Made by a program: the position numbers and the translations under genes
Assembly: GCA_963829135.1 (NCBI GenBank)
Contig: CAWHHO010000006.1
Coordinates: 372,001 to 436,000 of the forward strand
DNA from: Kumtagia sp963829135
Lineage (GTDB): Bacteria > Pseudomonadota > Alphaproteobacteria > Rhizobiales > Rhizobiaceae
Direction of reading: 5' to 3'
DNA length: 64,000 bases
The notes under the pieces: model-generated
What the model saw: only the letters and a program-made list of their open reading frames with translations
Database searches by the model: none
Told to the model about the DNA's origin: nothing
Part shown: positions 58,636 to 64,000 of the stretch, piece by piece
How positions within the stretch are numbered: the stretch's first letter is position 1
Layout: each line of letters starts with the position of its first letter

Positions 58636-59469
58636 ATGGCATTGAAGAATTATAAGCCAGTAACGCCGAGCCTTCGCCAGCTCGTGATCGTTGACCGCTC
58701 GGCCCTCTACAAGGGCAAGCCGGTCAAGGGTCTTACGGAAGGCCTGAAGTCGTCGGGTGGCCGCAACAATCTCGGTCGCGTGACCGCTCGTTTCATCGGT
58801 GGCGGCCATAAGCGCGCCTACCGCATCATCGATTTCAAGCGCCGCAAGTTCGACATGACTGCGACGGTCGAGCGTCTCGAGTATGATCCGAACCGCACCG
58901 CCTTCATCGCTCTGGTGAAGTACGAGGACGGCGAGTTGCAGTACATCCTTGCGCCGCAGCGTCTAGCGGTTGGCGACAAGGTTGTCTCCGGCGAGTCGGT
59001 CGACGTGAAGCCCGGCAATGCGATGCCGCTTTCCGCGATGCCGGTCGGCACGATCGTGCATAATGTCGAGCTGAAGCCCGGAAAGGGCGGCCAGGTTGCT
59101 CGTTCGGCTGGCGCCTATGCGCAGCTGGTTGGTCGCGACCAGGGCATGGCGATCCTGCGCCTGAACTCGGGAGAGCAGCGCATCGTTCACGGCTCGTGCT
59201 TTGCCACGGTTGGTGCCGTGTCCAATCCGGATCACGGCAACATCAATGATGGTAAGGCCGGCCGGTCGCGTTGGAGAGGCAAGCGCCCGCACAATCGCGG
59301 CGTTACCATGAACCCGGTCGATCACCCGCACGGTGGCGGCGAAGGCCGTACTTCCGGCGGCCGTCATCCGGTTACCCCTTGGGGTAAGCCAACCAAGGGC
59401 AAGAAGACGCGGTCGAACAAGGCGACCGATAAGTTCATCGTCCGTTCGCGCCATCAGCGCAAGAGCTAA
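58636..59469 (+). CDS. rplB: 50S ribosomal protein L2
   Basis: 277 residues of uL2, needed for subunit joining and peptidyl transfer. RNA-binding end GVTMNPVDHPHGGGEGRTSGGR and the core SGGRNNLGRVTARFIGGGHKRAYRIIDFKR (in part). The conserved His in DHPHGGGEG is present. Confidence 0.97.
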   Translation: MALKNYKPVTPSLRQLVIVDRSALYKGKPVKGLTEGLKSSGGRNNLGRVTARFIGGGHKRAYRIIDFKRRKFDMTATVERLEYDPNRTAFIALVKYEDGELQYILAPQRLAVGDKVVSGESVDVKPGNAMPLSAMPVGTIVHNVELKPGKGGQVARSAGAYAQLVGRDQGMAILRLNSGEQRIVHGSCFATVGAVSNPDHGNINDGKAGRSRWRGKRPHNRGVTMNPVDHPHGGGEGRTSGGRHPVTPWGKPTKGKKTRSNKATDKFIVRSRHQRKS

Positions 59470-59485
59470 GAAGAGGTAACGCGAA

Positions 59486-59764
59486 GTGACCCGTTCAGTC
59501 TGGAAAGGTCCGTTCGTTGACGGCTTTCTTCTCAAGAAGGCCGAAAAAGTACGCGATGGCGGCCGTAGCGAAGTGATCAAGATGTGGAGCCGTCGCTCCA
59601 CCGTCCTGCCTCAGTTCGTCGGCCTTACCTTCGGCGTTTACAACGGCCAGAAGCACATTCCGGTCAACGTGTCGGAAGACATGGTCGGCCATAAGTTCGG
59701 CGAATTCGCTCCGACCCGGACCTATTACGGCCACGGCGCGGACAAGAAGGCGAAGAGGAAGTAA
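59486..59764 (+). CDS. rpsS: 30S ribosomal protein S19
   Basis: 92 residues of uS19. Starts with GTG at 59486 after AAGAGG. Signature TRSVWKGPFVDGFLLKK, WSRRSTVLPQFVG and GHKFGEFAPTRTYYGH. Confidence 0.95.
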   Translation: MTRSVWKGPFVDGFLLKKAEKVRDGGRSEVIKMWSRRSTVLPQFVGLTFGVYNGQKHIPVNVSEDMVGHKFGEFAPTRTYYGHGADKKAKRK

Positions 59765-59765
59765 C

Positions 59766-60152
59766 ATGGGCAAGGCCAAAGCTCCGCGCAGGCTTGCTGA
59801 CAACGAGGCGCGTGCGGTTCTCCGCACCATCCGCGTCAGCCCGCAGAAGCTGAACCTGGTTGCCGCGCTCATCCGCGGCAAGAAGGTGCAGACTGCGCTT
59901 TCGGATCTCGAATTTTCGCGCAAGCGCATCGCCGGCACCGTCAAGAAGACGCTGGAATTGGCAATCGCCAACGCGGAGAACAATCATGACCTCGACGTCG
60001 ACGCGCTCGTCGTTGCGGAGGCCTATGTCGGCAAGTCGATCGTCATGAAGCGTTTCCACGCTCGTGGCCGTGGCCGTGCAAGCCGCATCGAGAAGCCGTT
60101 CTCGCACCTGACGATCGTTGTGCGCGAAGTCGAAGAGAAGGAAGCCGCCTGA
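59766..60152 (+). CDS. rplV: 50S ribosomal protein L22
   Basis: 128 residues of uL22, with a hairpin reaching into the exit tunnel. Signature NEARAVLRTIRVSPQKLNLVAALIRGKKV (in part), AEAYVGKSIVMKRFHARGRGR. It overlaps rpsC by one base (TGATG). Confidence 0.95.
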   Translation: MGKAKAPRRLADNEARAVLRTIRVSPQKLNLVAALIRGKKVQTALSDLEFSRKRIAGTVKKTLELAIANAENNHDLDVDALVVAEAYVGKSIVMKRFHARGRGRASRIEKPFSHLTIVVREVEEKEAA

Positions 60153-60883
60153 TGGGTCAGAAAATCAATCCGATCGGTCTGCGCCTCGGTATCAACCGCA
60201 CCTGGGATTCGCGCTGGTACGCGAACACCGGTGAGTACGGCAAACTGCTGCACGAAGACATCAAGATCCGCGAATACCTGAAGAACGAACTCAAGCAGGC
60301 AGCGGTTTCGAAAGTCGTCATCGAGCGCCCGCACAAGAAGTGCCGCGTTACCATCCACGCTGCGCGTCCTGGCCTGATCATCGGCAAGAAGGGCGCCGAC
60401 ATCGAGAAGCTCCGCAAGAAGTTGACCGAGATGACGAAGTCCGAGACGCACCTCAACATCGTTGAAGTGCGCAAGCCGGAGATCGATGCCACGCTGGTCG
60501 CTCAGTCGATAGCTCAGCAGCTCGAGCGCCGTATCGCCTTCCGTCGCGCCATGAAGCGCGCCGTGCAGTCGGCGATGCGTCTCGGAGCCGAGGGCATTCG
60601 TATCAACTGCTCGGGCCGTCTTGGCGGCGCTGAAATCGCCCGCATGGAGTGGTATCGCGAGGGTCGCGTTCCGCTGCACACGCTGCGCGCAGACGTTGAC
60701 TACGGCACGGCCGAGGCAAAGACCGCCTACGGCATCTGCGGTGTCAAGGTTTGGGTGTTCAAGGGCGAGATCCTCGAGCACGACCCGATGGCATCCGAAC
60801 GCCGGGCCACCGAGGGTGACCACAGCCACGCTGGCGAACGCAGTGATCGCGCAGAGCGCAATCGCCGTCGCGAAAACGCCTAA
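60152..60883 (+). CDS. rpsC: 30S ribosomal protein S3
   Basis: 243 residues of uS3, in the mRNA entry channel with helicase activity. KH domain with IIGKKGADIEKLRKKLTEM, and RINCSGRLGGAEIARMEWYREGRVPLHTLRADVDYG (in part). The C-terminal tail is charged and disordered. Confidence 0.96.
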   Translation: MGQKINPIGLRLGINRTWDSRWYANTGEYGKLLHEDIKIREYLKNELKQAAVSKVVIERPHKKCRVTIHAARPGLIIGKKGADIEKLRKKLTEMTKSETHLNIVEVRKPEIDATLVAQSIAQQLERRIAFRRAMKRAVQSAMRLGAEGIRINCSGRLGGAEIARMEWYREGRVPLHTLRADVDYGTAEAKTAYGICGVKVWVFKGEILEHDPMASERRATEGDHSHAGERSDRAERNRRRENA

Positions 60884-60907
60884 GCATAGGAATTTGGAGT
60901 TAGAACG

Positions 60908-61321
60908 ATGTTGCAGCCGAAGCGCACAAAGTTCCGCAAGCAGTTCAAGGGCCGTATCCACGGTGTTGCCAAGGGCGGCACCAATCTGGATTTCGGTGGC
61001 TTCGGACTGAAGGCGCTGGAGCCGAACCGCGTCACCGCGCGTGAGATCGAGGCGGCACGCCGCGCGATCACTCGTGAAATGAAGCGCCAGGGCCGCGTCT
61101 GGATCCGAATCTTCCCGGACCTTCCGGTCACGTCGAAGCCGACCGAAGTCCGTATGGGCAAGGGCAAGGGCGCAGTCGACTATTGGGCGGCGCGCATCAA
61201 GCCGGGCCGCATCATGTTCGAGATCGACGGCGTCAACGAAGAGACGGCCCGCGAGGCGCTGCGCCTCGGTGCCGCCAAGCTCTCGGTGAAGACACGCTTC
61301 GTGCAGCGCATAGCGGAATAG
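60908..61321 (+). CDS. rplP: 50S ribosomal protein L16
   Basis: 137 residues of uL16, near the A-site tRNA. Signature LQPKRTKFRKQFKGRIHGVAKGG and IFPDLPVTSKPTEVRMGKGKGAVDYWAARI (in part). The conserved Arg of the hydroxylated position (MGKGKG region) is preceded by RM. Confidence 0.96.
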   Translation: MLQPKRTKFRKQFKGRIHGVAKGGTNLDFGGFGLKALEPNRVTAREIEAARRAITREMKRQGRVWIRIFPDLPVTSKPTEVRMGKGKGAVDYWAARIKPGRIMFEIDGVNEETAREALRLGAAKLSVKTRFVQRIAE

Positions 61322-61335
61322 GAAAGGGGCTCGTT

Positions 61336-61533
61336 ATGAAGGCTACCGATATCAGGGCGAAGACCCCCGACCAGCTCGATGACGATCTGGTGTCGTTGAA
61401 GAAGGAGCAGTTCAACCTGCGCTTCCAGAAGGCGACCGGTCAACTCGAGAAGACGGCTCGCGTAAGACAGGTTCGTCGCGACATCGCCCGCGTAAAGACC
61501 ATTGCCGCTCAAAAAGCGGCCAAGAAGGCTTAA
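61336..61533 (+). CDS. rpmC: 50S ribosomal protein L29
   Basis: 65 residues of uL29, a small helical-hairpin protein near the tunnel exit. Starts at ATG 61336 with KATDIRAKTPDQLDDDLVSL, then KKEQFNLRFQKATGQLEK and the basic VRRDIARVKTIAAQK. A longer plus-strand frame beginning at 61183 is the overlapping extension and is not a gene. Confidence 0.94.
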   Translation: MKATDIRAKTPDQLDDDLVSLKKEQFNLRFQKATGQLEKTARVRQVRRDIARVKTIAAQKAAKKA

Positions 61534-61544
61534 GGACGAAGAAA

Positions 61545-61790
61545 ATGCCAAAGCGCATCCTGCAGGGCGTCGTCGTAAGCGACAAGAACGAGAAGACCGT
61601 CGTGGTCAAGGTCGAGCGTCGCTTCACGCACCCGGTGATGAAGAAGACCGTGCGTATGTCGAAGAAGTACAAGGCGCACGATGAAGACAATGCATGCAAG
61701 GTCGGCGACCAGGTGTTCATCCAGGAGTTGGCTCCGATCTCCAAGGACAAGCGCTGGGTCGTCGTGACCGAGGCGCAGGCCTCGCAGTAA
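61545..61790 (+). CDS. rpsQ: 30S ribosomal protein S17
   Basis: 81 residues of uS17. Signature RILQGVVVSDKNEKTVVVKVE and KKTVRMSKKYKAHDEDNACKVGDQV (in part). Normal length. Confidence 0.95.
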   Translation: MPKRILQGVVVSDKNEKTVVVKVERRFTHPVMKKTVRMSKKYKAHDEDNACKVGDQVFIQELAPISKDKRWVVVTEAQASQ

Positions 61791-61857
61791 GAATGAAATT
61801 TGGACAGGCCGGGGAGGGCGCATTGCCTATCCTCGGACATGAAGAAGGCGGCCAGTC

Positions 61858-62226
61858 ATGATTCAGATGCAAACAAACCTCGACATCGCCGATAATTCCG
61901 GCGCCCGTCGTGTCATGTGCATCAAGGTGCTGGGCGGTTCGAAGCGGAAATATGCTTCGGTCGGCGACATCATTGTCGTCTCGATCAAGGAAGCCATTCC
62001 GCGCGGCCGCGTAAAGAAGGGCGATGTGATGAAGGCGGTCGTGGTTCGCACGGCCAAGGACATCCGCCGCGCCGACGGCAGCGTGATCCGTTTCGACAAG
62101 AACGCGGCTGTTCTCGTCGACAATAAGAAAGAGCCGATCGGCACGCGTATCTTCGGGCCGGTTCCGCGCGAGCTTCGCGCCAAGAACCACATGAAGATCA
62201 TCTCGCTCGCGCCAGAAGTGCTGTAA
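61858..62226 (+). CDS. rplN: 50S ribosomal protein L14
   Basis: 122 residues of uL14, at the subunit interface. Signature MIQMQTNLDIADNSGARRVM, IVVSIKEAIPRGRVKKGDVM and RIFGPVPRELRAKNHMKIISLAPEVL (part). It opens the spc operon in E. coli order. Confidence 0.96.
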   Translation: MIQMQTNLDIADNSGARRVMCIKVLGGSKRKYASVGDIIVVSIKEAIPRGRVKKGDVMKAVVVRTAKDIRRADGSVIRFDKNAAVLVDNKKEPIGTRIFGPVPRELRAKNHMKIISLAPEVL

Positions 62227-62237
62227 GGAGCCGGGAA

Positions 62238-62552
62238 ATGCAGAAGATCCGTAAAGGCGACAAGGTCGTCATCCTGTCCGGCAAGGACAAAGGCCGCTCC
62301 GGCGAGGTTCTTTCGGTTCAGCCGAAGGAAGACACGGCGATCGTGCGCGGCATCAACATCATCGTGCGCCATCAGCGGCAGTCGCAGGCGCAGGAAGGCG
62401 GGCTTATCCGTAAGGAAGCCCCTATCCATCTGTCCAACGTCGCGCTGGCTGATCCCAAGGACGGCAAGCCGACCCGCGTCGGCTTCCAGATCCAGGCCGA
62501 TGGCAAGAAGGTGCGCGTAGCGAAGCGCTCGGGAGAAGTGATCAATGGCTAA
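62238..62552 (+). CDS. rplX: 50S ribosomal protein L24
   Basis: 104 residues of uL24, which starts large-subunit assembly. KOW motif KIRKGDKVVILSGKDKGRSGEVLSV, then INIIVRHQRQSQAQEGG. It overlaps rplE by eight bases. Confidence 0.95.
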   Translation: MQKIRKGDKVVILSGKDKGRSGEVLSVQPKEDTAIVRGINIIVRHQRQSQAQEGGLIRKEAPIHLSNVALADPKDGKPTRVGFQIQADGKKVRVAKRSGEVING

Positions 62553-63102
62553 GGCAGCTAATCAGCCCCGGCTGAAGAAGGTCTATGAAGAGACCATCCG
62601 CAAGGCACTGCTCGAGCAGTTCAGCTACGAGAACGAGATGCAAATTCCGCGTCTCGACAAGATTGTGTTGAACATGGGCGTCGGCGAAGCGACGGCCGAC
62701 TCCAAAAAGCCGTCGGTTGCAGCAGCCGACCTCGCGATGATCGCCGGCCAGAAGCCGGTCATTACGCATGCGCGCAAGTCGATTGCGACCTTCAAGGTTC
62801 GCGAGAAGATGCCGATCGGCACGAAGGTGACCCTTCGCAAGGAGCGTATGTACGAGTTTCTTGATCGCCTCGTGAATATCGCGCTGCCGCGCGTCCGAGA
62901 CTTCCGCGGACTCAACCCGAAGAGCTTCGACGGGCGCGGCAACTATGCGATGGGCGTGAAGGAACACATCGTGTTTCCGGAGATCAACTACGACAAGGTT
63001 GATCAGATCTGGGGCATGGACATCATCGTTTGTACGACTGCCAAGACGGACGACGAAGCCAGGGCATTGCTCAAGGGCTTCAACTTCCCGTTCCGGCAGT
63101 AA
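62545..63102 (+). CDS. rplE: 50S ribosomal protein L5
   Basis: 185 residues of uL5, which binds 5S rRNA. Signature NEMQIPRLDKIVLNMGVGEA, FKVREKMPIGTKVTLRKERMYEFLDRL (part) and FPEINYDKVDQIWGMDIIV. Normal length. Confidence 0.96.
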   Translation: MAKAANQPRLKKVYEETIRKALLEQFSYENEMQIPRLDKIVLNMGVGEATADSKKPSVAAADLAMIAGQKPVITHARKSIATFKVREKMPIGTKVTLRKERMYEFLDRLVNIALPRVRDFRGLNPKSFDGRGNYAMGVKEHIVFPEINYDKVDQIWGMDIIVCTTAKTDDEARALLKGFNFPFRQ

Positions 63103-63129
63103 CGGCAGCGAGAAAAGGAACAATCTGAA

Positions 63130-63435
63130 ATGGCAAAGACCAGCTCAGTCGAGAAGAACGAACGCCGCCGCAAGCTCGTTGGCCTCAAGGCCGGCAAGCG
63201 GAAGGAACTGAAGGCGATCATCATGAACAAGGAGCTTCCGATCGAGGAACGCTTCCGTGCGCAGCTCAAGCTCGCCGCCATGCCGCGGAATTCGGCGAAG
63301 GTGCGCATCCGCAACCGCTGCGAAATCACAGGCCGTCCGCGCGCCTATTACCGCAAGCTCAAGATGTCGCGTATCGCGCTGCGCGAACTTGGCTCGCTCG
63401 GCGTTGTGCCGGGTCTTGTCAAGTCGAGCTGGTAA
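63130..63435 (+). CDS. rpsN: 30S ribosomal protein S14
   Basis: 101 residues of uS14 of the longer, zinc-free type: no CxxC pairs are present. Signature RFRAQLKLAAMPRNSAKVRIRNRCEITGRPR (part) and RIALRELGSLGVVPGLVKSSW. Confidence 0.95.
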   Translation: MAKTSSVEKNERRRKLVGLKAGKRKELKAIIMNKELPIEERFRAQLKLAAMPRNSAKVRIRNRCEITGRPRAYYRKLKMSRIALRELGSLGVVPGLVKSSW

Positions 63436-63447
63436 GGAGGATAAGAT

Positions 63448-63846
63448 ATGTCACTGAACGATCCTCTCGGCGATATGCTGACCCGCATCCGCAACGCCTA
63501 TGGCCGTAAGAAGGCGAAGGTCTCGACGCCGGCGTCGCGTCTGCGCTCCCGTGTGCTGGAAGTTTTGAAGTCGGAAGGCTACATCCGCGACTTCAGCCAG
63601 ACGGATTTCGATAACGGCAAGTCCGAAATCGAGATCGAGTTGAAGTATTTCGATGGCGCACCGGTGATCCGCGAGATTTCCCGCGTGTCGAAGCCTGGCC
63701 GCCGCGTCTACGTGTCGGTCAAGTCGATTCCGTCGATCGCCAACGGGCTCGGGATTTCGATCCTGTCGACCCCGAAAGGTGTGATGGCTGACCACGAGGC
63801 GCGTGAGCAGAACGTCGGCGGGGAAATCCTCTGCCAGGTGTTCTAG
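63448..63846 (+). CDS. rpsH: 30S ribosomal protein S8
   Basis: 132 residues of uS8, which in E. coli also represses the spc operon. Signature DPLGDMLTRIRNAYGRKKAKVSTPASRLR (part) and GLGISILSTPKGVMADHEAREQNVGGEILCQVF (part). Confidence 0.96.
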   Translation: MSLNDPLGDMLTRIRNAYGRKKAKVSTPASRLRSRVLEVLKSEGYIRDFSQTDFDNGKSEIEIELKYFDGAPVIREISRVSKPGRRVYVSVKSIPSIANGLGISILSTPKGVMADHEAREQNVGGEILCQVF

Positions 63847-63932
63847 TCAAGAAGTAGTTCGTTTGTGGTCGGTCGTGGCTCGAATGCGACTTGCGAATAA
63901 CGCTCGACGAATGAGAAAGAGGAGACGCAAAC

Positions 63933-64000
63933 ATGTCTCGTATTGGTAAAAAGGCTGTGCAGGTGCCATCCGGCGTGACCGCTTCGGTCAGCGGGCAGAC
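63933..64000 (+). CDS. rplF: 50S ribosomal protein L6, 5' end only
   Basis: 22 codons from ATG at 63933 after a GGAGACGC site: MSRIGKKAVQVPSGVTASVS, the usual uL6 start. The gene continues beyond the window. Confidence 0.9.
   Translation, partial: MSRIGKKAVQVPSGVTASVSGQ

Overview
The window looks like a piece of the chromosome of a rhizobial alphaproteobacterium, most like Mesorhizobium or a relative in the Phyllobacteriaceae. The signs are high GC, a complex I accessory subunit of the NDUFA12 family, RNase E with a charged insert in its S1 domain, a two-domain cold-shock protein, a DUF3126 protein, EcfG-type promoters, and the order dsbA-like / aroQ / accB / accC / aat. This is inferred from protein families; no 16S gene is present.

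Layout. 1-7 kb: the 3' end of an exopolysaccharide BY-kinase gene, a metallophosphatase, a small DUF2934 protein and a stress-type dehydrogenase (both behind EcfG-like GGAAC-N16/17-CGTT promoters), a PAS/HWE histidine kinase, and a Stealth-family sugar-phosphate transferase. 7-20 kb: metabolic and small conserved genes (aldo/keto reductase, pccB, two VOC proteins, dual cold-shock protein, cysE, carbonic-anhydrase-like protein, transglutaminase-like protease, rhomboid, CBS protein, TetR), with a repeat-rich intergenic patch at 8.2-9.2 kb and a candidate sRNA near 19.2 kb. 20-32.5 kb: yjhX, gatB, NDUFA12, DUF2155, aat, accC, accB, aroQ, a DsbA-like thioredoxin, an M48 protease, an aminotransferase and glutaminase. 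32.6-51.5 kb: rne, amiC, mrcA, prfB with its programmed +1 frameshift, an OmpA lipoprotein, a DEAD-box helicase, nadK, a flavin monooxygenase, tRNA-Val(CAC), gph, rpiA, gor and a cyclase remnant. 52-64 kb: the str, S10 and spc ribosomal operons in classical order, running off the end inside rplF.

Reading-frame quality. Ten conserved genes (cysE, accC, accB, the DsbA-like gene, the M48 protease, glsA, mrcA, prfB, the OmpA lipoprotein gene, gor) plus tuf are broken by about 17 single-base changes. All are explained by one extra base, none clearly by a missing base. Several genes are essential, so I treat these as probable consensus insertion errors rather than mutations, and I annotate each as one gene across the break. 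The prfB shift at 40176-40181 is different: it carries the classical programmed-frameshift signal.

I saw no prophage, CRISPR array, intact insertion sequence or recognisable defence cluster. The strongest regulatory story is the general-stress (EcfG) module at 2.3-5.7 kb. Other candidates for new biology are modest: an unassigned sRNA, a terminator-like leader before yjhX, structured leaders and intergenic repeat families.
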